Below, piece after piece: positions 1-10,670 of a DNA stretch of 53,769 nt. Positions within the stretch are counted from its first letter, which is position 1. Each line of letters opens with the position of its first letter. A model generated the notes under the pieces. The model worked only from the letters and a program-made list of their open reading frames with translations, was not told the origin of the DNA and did no database searches. The stretch is from positions 1 to 53,769 of the forward strand of contig NZ_JAHPZL010000004.1 in assembly GCF_019331795.1 (NCBI RefSeq), given 5' to 3'. The DNA is from Austwickia sp. TVS 96-490-7B. Its GTDB lineage: Bacteria > Actinomycetota > Actinomycetes > Actinomycetales > Dermatophilaceae. Position numbers and translations under genes: made by a program.

Positions 1-2
1 CC

Positions 3-164
3 GTACCCAACCCCACCACCTGGACCGACCCCTGGGGACTCACAGAATACAAACAAGCCAAGATTCTCAAACTCCCAGAGATTGGGGAATCGCCTAGAAA
101 ATTCGTAAATAGCAACATTGGGCATATTGGGCTCTTGGGACTTGAGTGTGGGTTCATGGGGTGA
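3..164 (+). pseudogene. RHS/polymorphic toxin C-terminal fragment, truncated
   Basis: The frame is open from the window edge to a TGA at 162-164. It begins with PNPTTWTDPWGL, the junction motif that ends the RHS repeat core of actinobacterial polymorphic toxins and precedes the variable toxin domain. About 25 residues of possible toxin follow (TEYKQAKILKLPEIG...). From base 130 the frame runs into the left inverted repeat of the ISL3-type element, so the last residues (LLGLECGFMG) are IS-encoded. The real toxin end is therefore lost. Identification of the RHS tail rests on the motif. The toxin type cannot be told. The rest of the gene lies outside the window. Confidence 0.7.
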
Positions 165-1264
165 GTCCGTCGGCGATGAGCAGGCAGCGTAGGCGGTTGT
201 TGTCGCGGTTGTGGAAGCCTCGGGCGATGTGGCGGTGGAGTTCGATGAGGCCGTTTACTGCTTCGGTGCCGCCGTTGGATGCGCTGTTGGTGTCGAAGTG
301 CGCTTGGAGGGGTTCGGCCCACTGGTTCAGTGTGCGCCCGAGGCGGTTGGCTTCGGAGGGGACAGGTCGCCAGGATGGTCAGGAGCTGGCGGGTCGCGGC
401 TTGCTCGTGTGTGGGGGTGGGTGTGTGGAAGAGGGCGCGGATGCTTGGGGTGATCTGCCACGTGATCTCGACTTCGGCATGGGCATCGTGCGTGGTGGAT
501 GCGTTGTCCAGGCGGGCGTGCACGGTGCCGTGCTCGTCGCGGGTCAGGTCGACCATCCCGGTGAGCATCCTTGGGCCGCGAACACGCTGGTCGACGTGCT
601 GCCACACATGCTCGTCAACACCCAGCATGGCCACGCCATCGAAACGTGCCGGGGTCCGCGGCCAACTGCCCGAGCCAGGCGCGCACGGCGCGACACACGC
701 TCTTCCAGACCAGTCCCAGCTGACGGGCCACCCCACTAATCGAGGCGTTCTCGCGGCATAGCTGCGGCACCGCCCACGAGACCGCGCGAGCCGTCAACAG
801 CGCCCGCAGCGCCGCGACCGGCTCGTCCTGCTCGACGAACGTCCCGCCCGCACACGAAGACTCGAGACAGACATACCGCCGCTTGACCCACACCAAGGCC
901 ACCGGGCGGCCGAACGATAGCGCATCGACCAGCCTGACCTGGGCACGGTCACGGACGTAGACCACGACACCACAGACCGGGCAGCCGACCACATCCAGGA
1001 CCGGATCCACCCGGACCACCAGCCGACCTTGCCCCTCGTCCTCGACAACCTCAAGCACACGCACCCCGGACAGACCCAACCAGGCGTCACACGACGAGCA
1101 CGAACCAGACGCAGGGCACAGCGAAGTAGAGTCAGTCACAGTCGAGGTCCTTAGCGAACAGAGGGGGTAGAAGTCCTCTGATCCTGCCAGGGGCCTCGAC
1201 CCTTACCCCCACCCGAGCACCGAGCACACCGCCGAACCCAACCCACACTCAAGTCCCAAGAGCC
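130..1264 (-). mobile_element. ISL3-type insertion sequence, degenerate
   Basis: A perfect 25-bp terminal inverted repeat begins GGCTCTTGGGACTTGAGTGT and lies at 130-154 and 1240-1264. It encloses a single minus-strand transposase gene of ISL3 type. The element is about 1.1 kb, shorter than usual for ISL3 (1.3-1.5 kb), because the transposase has lost its centre. The 8 bases outside each end do not match, so no target duplication is seen. RHS tails in opposite orientation abut the two ends, which suggests a rearrangement through the element rather than a simple insertion. Confidence 0.85.
154..1139 (-). pseudogene. ISL3-family transposase, frameshifted with internal deletion
   Basis: The first about 160 residues (start 1139) form the N-terminal zinc-finger and HTH part, with CPVCG and a following Cys pair and a helix-turn-helix near residues 130-165. 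A frameshift near 640 moves the reading to another frame, which resumes with GVAMLGVDEHVWQHVDQRV and carries the first catalytic Asp. The middle of the DDE domain, including the second Asp, is missing. Another frameshift near 350 precedes LGRTLNQWAEPLQAHFD and TEAVNGLIELHRH, which carry the catalytic Glu region. The frame ends at 154-156. The enzyme cannot be active; movement would need a transposase from elsewhere. Confidence 0.82.
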
Positions 1265-1540
1265 GGTAAGCACCGCGTCAGCCCCCCATCCTGCCAGGAT
1301 CCCCATAACTGCCCCACCAAAATTGCACCCATAGTTCGTCCCGGAAGTCTCTTCAGTTGGATCGACCCGGTTGCAGGTGTTTCCGCCTGTGTAGAGGTGG
1401 TTGTTCTTCTCCTTGCCGGACGGGTCGGGGGTGTCAAACCGTCCGGTGTTGGGGTTGTACCAGCGGACCCCGAACCTAGTCAGACCTGCGCCGGTGGCGG
1501 TTTTGATCTGACCACCCGCATGAAAACGCAGGTCCCCCAG
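1265..1540 (-). pseudogene. Orphan RHS tail cassette, cut by ISL3
   Basis: On the minus strand, right after an in-frame stop at 1541-1543, the frame reads GDLRFHAGGQIKTATG and then LTRFGVRWYNPNTGRFDTPD, the classical last RHS/YD repeat. It goes on through PSGKEKNNHLYTGGNTCNRV and a short Gly/Ala-rich tail (GGAVMGILAGWGADAVLT) before reaching the IS at 1264. There is no start codon of its own and the core is absent, so it is a displaced C-terminal cassette. It strongly resembles the complete tail at 1850-2356, which suggests duplication of tail cassettes. The toxin end has been lost to the IS. Confidence 0.75.
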
Positions 1541-1561
1541 TCAGTCTGGATCCCGCATCAG

Positions 1562-1789
1562 TCATCTGCCTTGAGAGACCTTGTAGGCGAGAAGGGTGCC
1601 GAAACATAAAGCACTCAGCCCGCCGAAAATATAGCCGACGAACAAGTATCCAAGAATGAACCCTACAAGGCAGGCCGCCATACTCAAGATGCCACCAATT
1701 GTGCAGGATATGACTAGCCCTCGAGCGGCGCCCCACCTAAACTGCATCCGCCATTCTTCCACTTCTTCATCCCGTGACATATCGCTCAT
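1562..1789 (-). CDS. Small two-helix membrane protein, candidate immunity protein
   Basis: This gene encodes 75 residues starting MSDMSRDEEVEEWRMQF, with two hydrophobic segments at about residues 22-45 and 47-68 and a basic end (YKVSQGR). It begins 60 bases after the stop of the RHS tail at 1850, in the place where immunity genes sit in polymorphic-toxin loci. A GGAAAGG lies about 11 bases before ATG 1789. I recognise no family. A membrane-embedded immunity protein would fit the hydrophobic Gly-rich tail encoded just upstream. The role is inference from position and topology only. Confidence 0.5.
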   Translation of the reverse strand: MSDMSRDEEVEEWRMQFRWGAARGLVISCTIGGILSMAACLVGFILGYLFVGYIFGGLSALCFGTLLAYKVSQGR

Positions 1790-1849
1790 ATTCAACCAAA
1801 CCTTTCCAGTGCAAGTTCCCCTAAGCAACCTGCTAGCGAGGTCAAGGTA

Positions 1850-2356
1850 TTAAGAATCAAGTGTGCAGGCCAGTCCTCCGATGCTGAGGCCCAGGCCCAT
1901 GACAGACGTAATTAACCCACCCATCGTGGCTACACCTGCGGCCTCTGTACCAACCGCAGCAATGCCCGCTAGGCCCGCGACTCCCACGCCTGCGACAACG
2001 ACTCCCACAACCCCGACGACGATCCCGGTAACACCGAGAGCTATCGCCTGGTCACGTGTGCATTCTTCCCCACTGGGGTCCGTCCTATTACATGCATTCC
2101 CGCTGGCGTAGAGGTAGTTGTTCTTCTCCTTCCCCGACGGGTCAGGAGTGGTAAACCGACCAGTGGCCGGGTTATACCAACGCACCCCGAACCTGGTCAG
2201 ACCAGTAGCCGGTTCATAAATCCCGCCGACGTAACGATGAACATTCCGCGCAGCCAGGACACCACCCGGCCCAGGCGGCGCAGAAATCTCGTTGCCGTTC
2301 TTGTCATACGTCAAGGCACTCGCCGCGCCGCCACCGAGCTTGATCGAGGTCAGCAT
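1850..2356 (-). CDS. Orphan RHS C-terminal cassette with hydrophobic Gly-rich tail
   Basis: The 168 residues open with YD/RHS-like sequence (LTYDKNGNEISAPPGPGG) and a canonical last repeat (LTRFGVRWYNPATGRFTTPD, about residues 54-73). Then comes PSGKEKNNYLYASGNACNRT, and from about residue 105 a long hydrophobic stretch rich in Gly, Ala and Val (two or three possible membrane helices), ending CTLDS. In frame, the sequence is open upstream to a stop near 2408 with no RHS core, so this is an orphan tail. The hydrophobic tail could be a pore-forming toxin domain. Whether the fragment is expressed or only serves as a recombination reserve for an RHS core elsewhere is unknown. Confidence 0.6.
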   Translation of the reverse strand: MLTSIKLGGGAASALTYDKNGNEISAPPGPGGVLAARNVHRYVGGIYEPATGLTRFGVRWYNPATGRFTTPDPSGKEKNNYLYASGNACNRTDPSGEECTRDQAIALGVTGIVVGVVGVVVAGVGVAGLAGIAAVGTEAAGVATMGGLITSVMGLGLSIGGLACTLDS

Positions 2357-2423
2357 GGAGGCCGCGTTGTACCTATGTGCCGACGCATTGCAGGCACACC
2401 ATCGTTAGACACGACGCAGCCCT

Positions 2424-2663
2424 TCACCGCGAATCGCCGCCAGGCGACTCCCTCTTGAAAGATACCCGCCACGGAATCACCGCCACGGCTATGAGAGAGA
2501 CAGCAAAGAGCACGGAAGGCCCCTGGTCGCGCCAGAACACAGCAGCTACTACCGTCGCACCGATGCCCGCCAAGACAAGCGTCGAGGCCCTGGATATCCA
2601 TTGCTTCCTGCGCACATACCTAAGAGCGAGGCCGATACAGAGCGCAGCGATCACGTCATTCAT
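2424..2663 (-). CDS. Small membrane protein, candidate immunity protein
   Basis: The product is 79 residues starting MNDVIAALCIGLALRYVRRK, with hydrophobic segments near residues 2-14, 25-43 and 48-66. Its ATG (2663-2661) overlaps the stop codon of the toxin-tail fragment upstream in a TGATG arrangement, so the two were translationally coupled. That coupling is the main evidence that this is the immunity partner of the tail interrupted by IS30. No family is recognised. It may still be expressed even though the toxin gene is broken, a common fate of orphan immunity genes. Confidence 0.5.
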   Translation of the reverse strand: MNDVIAALCIGLALRYVRRKQWISRASTLVLAGIGATVVAAVFWRDQGPSVLFAVSLIAVAVIPWRVSFKRESPGGDSR

Positions 2664-2828
2664 CAGTTGCACCAAGCCTGCCCCGTCGACCCGCTGACAT
2701 AGCAGCCAATGCTCGGGCTCGATATATCTGAATAGCTATTTTGGTACGGAGCACCAGAGCACACGACGTCGTACCCATAAACGCCGATCAAAAAAGCAAT
2801 ATCCAGCCAACGACTGGCGGATTCATCC
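2663..2828 (-). pseudogene. Toxin-tail gene interrupted by IS30 insertion
   Basis: The minus strand encodes 54 residues from DESASRWLDIAFLIGVYGYD to GSTGQAWCN and a TGA that overlaps the next start codon. The upstream piece lies beyond the IS30 element at 3889-3931 and reads RGEVVNRDKTLGVK. If the IS and one copy of the 2-bp GG duplication are removed, the two pieces join in frame as LGVKDESASRW. The fragment is open only to a TAG at 3932-3934 and has no start, so it was already damaged or lay within a longer frameshifted gene. Four Cys in the tail suggest an exported domain. No family is recognised. Confidence 0.6.
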
Positions 2829-3842
2829 GGTCAGTGCCTCGCCTGCTTCGGTGAGTAGTTTATCGAGGCGTTCGGTGGGGGTGTCGAAGTCCAGGGTTTG
2901 ACGGGGCCTGCCGTTGAGGAGGTAGGCGACGTTGTCGAGGTCGGTTTGTGAGTGGATAGACAGGTCGGTCCCTTTGGGGAAGAACTCGCGTAGGAGACCG
3001 TTGGTGTTTTCGTTGCTGCCGCGCTGCCAGGGCGAGTGGGGGTCGGCGAAGAACACCGGGATGCCGGTAGCGATGGTGAACCGGGCATGACGGGCCATCT
3101 CGCGGCCCTGGTCCCAGGTCAAGGATCGCCGCAGCAGGTGCGGTAAGCGCCCCATCGCCTGGGTGAGGAGCAAGGCGACCCGGTCGGCGTTGTGGTCGTA
3201 GGGCACTCGCTGCAAGATGACGAACCGCGTGGTCCGTTCGACCAGGGTGATGATGGCCGACCGGTTCCTAGCGCCCATGATCAGGTCACCTTCCCAATGG
3301 CCGGGCACAGCACGCTCATCGGCCTCGGGTGGGCGCTGGCTGATCATGATCTTGTCCGGGATCGCTTCGCGCTTGGCAATGATCACTGCCCGCTGCGCCC
3401 GCGACAGGCGCATGGTGCCACCCCGTCGCAGTACCCCCTTCAGCTCGGCACGCAGGGCGCCGCGGGCCTGGCAGTACAACGCCTGGTAGATCGCTTCGTG
3501 AGACACCCGTAACCATGGCTCGTGTAGGTGGTCCTTGGCCAGTCGAGCAGAAATCTGACGCGGCGACCACCGCTGCTGAAACCCCGCGTTCACCATCGCC
3601 AACAGCTGCGCGCACGACTCCAGCTTGCGCCGCTTCGGACGCGCCCGCTGCACCACCGCCCGCTCATGGGCCACGTAAGCACGGTACCCCTGGCGGCCAC
3701 CACACCGAGCGATCTCGCGGTTCACCACACCATAATCACGCCCCAACCCCGCCGCGATCACCCGCCCCGAACAACCCGCCGCGATACCCCGCGAAATATC
3801 CTCACGCTCAGCCAACGTCAACCCGCGACCACGCATCAACAC
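2823..3842 (-). CDS. IS30-family transposase
   Basis: The 339-residue protein has an N-terminal HTH region (LTLAEREDISRGIAAG at residues 9-24, as in IS30 proteins) and an integrase-core DDE domain. The catalytic motifs are visible: Asp in GHWEGDLIMGARNRSAI, Asp in LTWDQGREMARH, and Glu in PHSPWQRGSNENTNGLLREF. Length and motif order match full IS30 transposases and there is no frameshift, so it is probably active. The frame ends EALTG with a TGA supplied by flanking DNA. The start at 3842 (ATG) is followed by a second ATG two codons on; either could be used. Confidence 0.93.
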   Translation of the reverse strand: MLMRGRGLTLAEREDISRGIAAGCSGRVIAAGLGRDYGVVNREIARCGGRQGYRAYVAHERAVVQRARPKRRKLESCAQLLAMVNAGFQQRWSPRQISARLAKDHLHEPWLRVSHEAIYQALYCQARGALRAELKGVLRRGGTMRLSRAQRAVIIAKREAIPDKIMISQRPPEADERAVPGHWEGDLIMGARNRSAIITLVERTTRFVILQRVPYDHNADRVALLLTQAMGRLPHLLRRSLTWDQGREMARHARFTIATGIPVFFADPHSPWQRGSNENTNGLLREFFPKGTDLSIHSQTDLDNVAYLLNGRPRQTLDFDTPTERLDKLLTEAGEALTG

Positions 3843-3888
3843 TCTCCCTCACCTGGAACCACACATCATCCCAAGCGAGGCACTGACC
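2829..3888 (-). mobile_element. IS30-family insertion sequence, intact
   Basis: Near-identical inverted ends (GGTCAGTGCCTCGC at 2829-2842 and its complement at 3875-3888) flank one intact IS30-type transposase gene, for a length of 1060 bp. The bases outside are CC on both sides, consistent with the 2-3-bp target duplications of IS30 elements. The transposase stop codon lies just outside the left end in the target DNA, so the last residues depend on the insertion site. Confidence 0.82.
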
Positions 3889-3931
3889 CCTTTACCCCAA
3901 GGGTCTTATCGCGGTTAACAACCTCTCCCCT

Positions 3932-4451
3932 CTACAGGATTATGTCACTTCCTCCATTACGGCTATATCACTTACTTTCGCAGCACTTATCTTCCTGGGT
4001 CAGGTAGTTAAATTTGCACTCCCAAAATGTTTACAGCAAAAACAAGGTGATCGATCATCCTGCCATTCTTCATCACGTGATTCTATGGTTGAGATAGACA
4101 GAGAGCGTCAGTAAGGGACGTGGCGTCCTGAAGGCATGGGTCTGTCAGACTCATGAGCCCGGGTCTTTCATCGCCGGTATGGAAGTCCCGTCCATGAGAG
4201 CAGAAAATCTCCACGACAGGGTCGTTTTAAGGTCTGCGAGGAGTTCGGTTTCGGCGGGTGGAATGTGGGCTGGGATGGTGATGACATCGCCGTTGACGTG
4301 CGTGACCGCTGCTTGCCGGGGGCCGCAAGGTGCGGATGACATGACAAGGTGTGATCGTGTCGTTGAACTGCCCGTCAGTGAAAGCGTCAGCGACCACGAC
4401 GTGCGTGTGCCACCCCGGCGTTCCTTAACCCGATTCAGCAAGAGATACAGC
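3932..4451. other. Intergenic stretch with possible gene remnants
   Basis: This 520-base stretch between IS30 and the clpB terminator has no convincing gene. 3932-4130 is relatively AT-rich with frequent stops. On the minus strand, 4342-4151 is an open frame of 63 codons (MSSAPCGPRQAAV ... SALMDGTSIPAMKDPGS) without a ribosome site. A different frame just upstream reads HTHVVVADAFTDGQFNDTI. The two may be pieces of one decayed gene, but I recognise no family. Confidence 0.3.
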
Positions 4452-4509
4452 CCAGGGCATGGCTGATCGTGACCGGACCAGGACATGGCCACGATCCGCC
4501 ATGCCCTGG
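4452..4509 (-). terminator. Hairpin terminator after clpB
   Basis: A 20-bp inverted repeat with one mismatch (CCAGGGCATGGC-T-GATCGTG at 4452-4471, complement at 4490-4509) encloses an 18-base loop and begins 17 bases after the clpB stop. There is no clear U-run on the minus strand, which is common for actinobacterial hairpin terminators. Confidence 0.7.
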
Positions 4510-4526
4510 TCTGATCTCGCGCACGG

Positions 4527-7160
<2,634 letters not shown>

Positions 7161-7236
7161 GCTCACTCCTTGCGTGGGCGTCGTCTGTGATGATCCGCGG
7201 GTGGCGCGGTGTTCTCCATCAGCAACATCGCAACAA

Positions 7237-7257
7237 GTTGAGTCTATTCCACTCAAC
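7237..7257 (-). promoter_or_regulatory. HAIR operator (HspR box) of clpB
   Basis: GTTGAGT, seven bases, ACTCAAC matches the HspR-binding inverted repeat consensus CTTGAGT-N7-ACTCAAG with one change in each outer base. It lies 77 bases before the clpB start, in the only intergenic space upstream of that gene. HspR repression relieved by heat is the expected control. Confidence 0.85.
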
Positions 7258-7280
7258 TCTGTCGGAGCGGAGGCGGTGGG

Positions 7281-8372
7281 TTAGCGTGACCCGGTATACA
7301 CCCGCGCCCATGCCGCTCCGATCCGTTCCAGCGCAAACATCTCCAGGTCGGGAACCTGCCCTATCAGCCGAGAGGCATCCTCCAAAGCAGACCACCACAC
7401 CGGTAGATGACAGCCTGGCTTGACCGAATGCACCCACGACGGGCCGACCAGCGCGGACAAGTCTTGCGCAGGGGCCCCATCGCGCAACACCACCGGACGA
7501 GCCCACCCCAACGCAGCGGTCGCTTCGGTGCCCGGCCAGCACGGCGCGGGGATCGCCGTCAGGTCCACGACGTCGGCGGCAGCGCACCACCAGGTCATCT
7601 CGTCAGGCAGGAGCGTCCCGGTCCGAGCCAGTCCTCCAGGCAGCCGGGCGGCTCTCTCCTGGAGATGCTCCCCGTACGCCGGATGATCGTCTGCACCCAA
7701 CACCACCACCATCACCCCTGCCTCTGCGAGCTCAGATGCCTGGTCGAAGAATTCCCCGACATGGTGAGGCGACCCCAGCACGGCCAGGTGCAGGAGGACC
7801 GGCGTTTCCAACGGCACATCAAGCGCCTGACGTGCGTCGTGACGCGACGGCGGCGCCATATACCAGCCGGGATGGTGAGCGGGTGGAATGACATGCTGTC
7901 GAGCACTACGAAGACCAGGGAATCTGGCAAGCGTCGGTTCCACCATGGACGGGCTGGGCACAACGACGTCAGTGGCCAGTGACGATAGAGCACGTCCAGA
8001 GTTACGCTCCGGCGGGGTGATCTCGTCGGAGCCATCGAGTTCCCACACGATGCGCACGCCACGAGCGCGGGCACGAGCCAGAGCCCACCAGGCACGCCAG
8101 CCCGGCGATGGTGCCGGATGATCGGTCGAGGACGTCGCAGGCGGCACACCGCGCACGTGGACGGCCAGACAGCCGGAGGGCACCACCCGATCGAGGTACG
8201 GCGCGGCCTGGATCCCGTGTGCGTGCAGCGCTGAAGCCAACGGGTCGGGACACAGCAGAGACTCAGCAGTGCAGGAATGGATCACGACCTGCGGTGCGTC
8301 GTCAGCACCAAGGGCCCGGCCGGGAAAGTGTTGCTGTCGCTGTTCCAGCACGCGCCCACGATATCGGGGCAC
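7281..8372 (-). CDS. Glycosyltransferase-like protein (GT-B fold)
   Basis: The 363 residues begin MPRYRGRVLEQ from a GTG. The pattern is that of GT-B glycosyltransferases: an N-terminal Rossmann half (VVIHSCTAESLL, then a locale of Trp-rich helices and VRIVWELDGSDEI, about 105-117) and a C-terminal half with TPVLLHLAVLGSPHHVGEFF, VMVVVLGADDHPAYG and a late acidic/Gly region (CWPGTEATAALGWARPVVL), which resembles the nucleotide-sugar binding end. Donor and acceptor cannot be told. It lies 15 bases after a small membrane protein and is probably cotranscribed with it. The gene ends 24 bases before the clpB HAIR site, so read-through may add to clpB expression. Confidence 0.7.
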   Translation of the reverse strand: MPRYRGRVLEQRQQHFPGRALGADDAPQVVIHSCTAESLLCPDPLASALHAHGIQAAPYLDRVVPSGCLAVHVRGVPPATSSTDHPAPSPGWRAWWALARARARGVRIVWELDGSDEITPPERNSGRALSSLATDVVVPSPSMVEPTLARFPGLRSARQHVIPPAHHPGWYMAPPSRHDARQALDVPLETPVLLHLAVLGSPHHVGEFFDQASELAEAGVMVVVLGADDHPAYGEHLQERAARLPGGLARTGTLLPDEMTWWCAAADVVDLTAIPAPCWPGTEATAALGWARPVVLRDGAPAQDLSALVGPSWVHSVKPGCHLPVWWSALEDASRLIGQVPDLEMFALERIGAAWARVYTGSR

Positions 8373-8387
8373 ACCGACAGCGGTCGG

Positions 8388-8738
8388 TTACGCCTCGCCC
8401 GGCGCTCGCGGACGATCCGGCGCGTCCGAATGGGTCGGCGCGCCAGGGCTCGTCGGCGTCCGGGGATCTCCCAGCGCGCCAGGGGTATCGGTGCCCTTGG
8501 TGGATCGGTGACGCCATTGCCCCCAGGATCGGCGGGTACCAGTGGTGGTGAGCCACACCCCAGCCCAGAGCAGCGCCACGGTGACCATCCCGGCGATAAA
8601 GACGGCGATCACCGACGTTGTCAAAGTCAACGGACCCATGACGAATGCCAACGAGGTGCCATTGGCTCCAGTCATCCAGATCCCACCAAGCGCGAGAAAG
8701 GCGGCGATGACGAGCAGGGCGACGCCGATCATGATCAT
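8388..8738 (-). CDS. Small membrane protein
   Basis: The protein has 116 residues with two hydrophobic helices (about 2-21 and 33-65, the latter perhaps two short spans) and a Pro/Thr/Ser-rich hydrophilic C-terminus (GTDTPGALGDPRTPTSPGAP). The start MIMIGVALLV has GTGAGGAA about 6 bases upstream; a second in-frame ATG two codons later is possible. It precedes the glycosyltransferase-like gene by 15 bases and probably shares its transcript. No family is recognised. Confidence 0.65.
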   Translation of the reverse strand: MIMIGVALLVIAAFLALGGIWMTGANGTSLAFVMGPLTLTTSVIAVFIAGMVTVALLWAGVWLTTTGTRRSWGQWRHRSTKGTDTPGALGDPRTPTSPGAPTHSDAPDRPRAPGEA

Positions 8739-9070
8739 GGTTGTTCCTCACCGATGTGGGGGGATGACGAGCAGGAACATACCGGACCGCAGGGTCGGGA
8801 TGTGGTAATGGCGCGGTGGACCAGAAGCAGACATGCCCGTCAACAGATCCAACACGATCTGCGAATTGCTCCTGTCCCACGCGCCAGTCACTTTCTCGGA
8901 CCGCGAAAATGCCCTGACAACGCATGTGCCTACATCACCCCCGCGGCGGCTTGGCATGTCATACGGTCAAAGACGGCACTACGACGTACGTCATGGGAAA
9001 AACCGCACCCACCTCAGTCCAGCGCCAAACTCCCACAGAAACCTCCCCCACCCACTGACGTCCTCAGCTC
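8739..9070. other. Intergenic stretch, no gene seen
   Basis: This stretch lies between the divergent membrane-protein and MFS genes. A frame is open through it on the plus strand, but only because of high GC; it has no family-like sequence. A palindrome-like ACGACGTACGTC occurs at about 8976-8987 and resembles the longer palindrome upstream of dnaK. The remainder up to the MFS start is the repeat array and a short leader. Confidence 0.5.
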
Positions 9071-9289
9071 AACCCGCCCACGGGCGACATGCGTCACACC
9101 AAACCCGCCCACGGGCGCACTTCACGAATCACGACCTGCAGGTTCACCCCACCAAACCCGCCCACGGGCGACATGCGTCAGACCAAACCCGCCCACGGGC
9201 GCACTTCCCCCACAAAACCCCAGGACACACCCCACCAAACCCGCCCACGGGCGACATGCGTCACACCAAACCCGCCCACGGGCGGGTGG
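9071..9289. repeat. Hairpin repeat array 1 (REP-like)
   Basis: Six copies of AACCCGCCCACGGGCG occur at 9071, 9102, 9155, 9186, 9238 and 9269. Each can fold as CGCCC-AC-GGGCG, the last as a 7-bp stem. Spacing alternates between 31 and 52-53 bases, so the array is a roughly 84-bp unit holding two hairpins, repeated three times. The longer spacers share a CCCCCACAAAACCCCAGG element with array 2. The array ends 50 bases before the MFS start. Confidence 0.85.
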
Positions 9290-9339
9290 GCGGACAGTCC
9301 CTGAGCGGTGTAGCCGCATGGTCAGAGCAAAGGAGCTTC

Positions 9340-10650
9340 ATGGCGCACGGCCCCCCATCCAGCACAGATGCTTCGCACCGCATTTTTGTCCAGCTCTGGA
9401 GTGCCCAACTGGTTTTGGTGATGTTGTCGAGTAGTAGCGGGTTGGTGCTAGCACTGACGTTGTATGAGCGCACGACGTCGGTGGCGGTGTTGGCCGCAGC
9501 GACCTCGTTGGGGCTGGTTGGGTCGATCTATGGCGCCCCTTGGATTGGCGCTGTCATTGATCGTTTCTCACGCAAAACCGCTGTTGTCGCAGCTAATTGC
9601 GGATGCGGCTTGTCGGCGTGGGTGTTGTGTTTCACGCTGGCCACAGATTTACCAACAGGTGTGGTGCTGGTCGTGGTGGGCGTTTCTGGTCTGGCAGCGG
9701 CCGCTTTATCGTTGACAATGCAAGCCACGGTCCGGTTGCTTCGCACTGAAGAGGATCTGACCCGCGTCAATGGCGTCCTCACGATCGTGGAAAATCTGCC
9801 GGTCTTTGTGGGTCCCTTGTTGGGTTCGGCGATCTATGCAACTGGCCATCAGGTCCTGATTTTTGCGGTGGAGGGGTGCGCGTCTCTGATGGTGGCCGGG
9901 TTTGTGGCGAGCCGGTCATCCTTCGCTGCGTCAGATCTCCCGCCGTCTCGTCCTCGGTCAATTTTTGCCGGCGTACGTTACGGGTTGCGGTTTATCCTGC
10001 ATCATCCTGATCTGCGCGTCTTGCAGCTTACGTTCACCTTTTTCAATGTCGCTAACGGGGTGGCAGCGGCGGTTTGTACGGCGTATGTCATTGCTGGCAC
10101 TGGTGAATCTGAGACGGCCGGGCACGGCGCGACCCGGTTGACGGTGTCGACGTGGTGTGGCAGCGCCGGGTTGCTGCTTGGATCTGCGTTGGTTTTTGTG
10201 CTAGCCGGTCGAGTACGTCGGAGCGCCATGGTGGTGGGCGGCATGGCGTGCGGTGCTGTGGTGGGTCGAATTTTTTTTGCGTTGTCTGCGTCGGTGGTGA
10301 CGATGATTCCGACGTTGACGTGTCGTAACGCCACTGTGCAGGTGACAAATGCTCCGCTGACAGCGTTATGGCAGGAGCGCACTCCAGTGGATGTGCAGGG
10401 AAGTGTTTTTGGTGCCCGGCGTCTTTTGGGGCAGGGGCTCTATCCGGTGGCGACGTTGTGTGGTGGCTTTTTAGTCGATGTTTTGACTTCTCAGGGCTTG
10501 GGTCGGGTGCTGTCAATGCAGCTGACGATTGCTGGTTGCGGTGTCGGTGAATTGGGCTGCGCTTTGTTTTTGGCGGGGTCAGGTGTGCTGGCTCGCAGTG
10601 GTTTTGAGTCGCGCCTCGGATCTTCCGCTGAGTCGCCGCCCGGAGCGTAG
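9340..10650 (+). CDS. MFS transporter
   Basis: The 436-residue protein has about 12 hydrophobic segments. It is of the MFS type that resembles siderophore or drug exporters: an N-terminal SAQLVLVMLSSSSGLVLALT helix, the motif-A-like loop GAPWIGAVIDRFSRKTAV between helices 2 and 3, a central cytoplasmic stretch (ASDLPPSRPRSIFAG), and a second half with RRLLGQGLYPVATLCGGF. Substrate is unknown; export of a small hydrophobic compound is likely. ATG 9340 is chosen because AAAGGAG lies 4 bases upstream and the hydrophobic core starts 20 residues later; the frame is open far upstream through the repeat array, but that part is not protein-like. The gene stands alone. Confidence 0.85.
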   Translation: MAHGPPSSTDASHRIFVQLWSAQLVLVMLSSSSGLVLALTLYERTTSVAVLAAATSLGLVGSIYGAPWIGAVIDRFSRKTAVVAANCGCGLSAWVLCFTLATDLPTGVVLVVVGVSGLAAAALSLTMQATVRLLRTEEDLTRVNGVLTIVENLPVFVGPLLGSAIYATGHQVLIFAVEGCASLMVAGFVASRSSFAASDLPPSRPRSIFAGVRYGLRFILHHPDLRVLQLTFTFFNVANGVAAAVCTAYVIAGTGESETAGHGATRLTVSTWCGSAGLLLGSALVFVLAGRVRRSAMVVGGMACGAVVGRIFFALSASVVTMIPTLTCRNATVQVTNAPLTALWQERTPVDVQGSVFGARRLLGQGLYPVATLCGGFLVDVLTSQGLGRVLSMQLTIAGCGVGELGCALFLAGSGVLARSGFESRLGSSAESPPGA

Positions 10651-10670
10651 GTCGCCGCCCGGGGCATCGG

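Noticed and set aside
4179-4466. 95-residue plus-strand frame next to the clpB terminator.
   Set aside because: No ribosome site or family likeness; it overlaps the possible remnant on the other strand and the hairpin.
9071-9289. CRISPR-like look of array 1.
   Set aside because: Spacers are themselves repeated, units are short hairpins with alternating spacing, and no cas genes are present.
8833-9339. A frame open from 8833 through the repeat array into the MFS gene (would add 169 residues).
   Set aside because: It runs through hairpin repeats and is Pro/His/Arg-rich without family likeness; the AAAGGAG-ATG at 9340 is a proper start.
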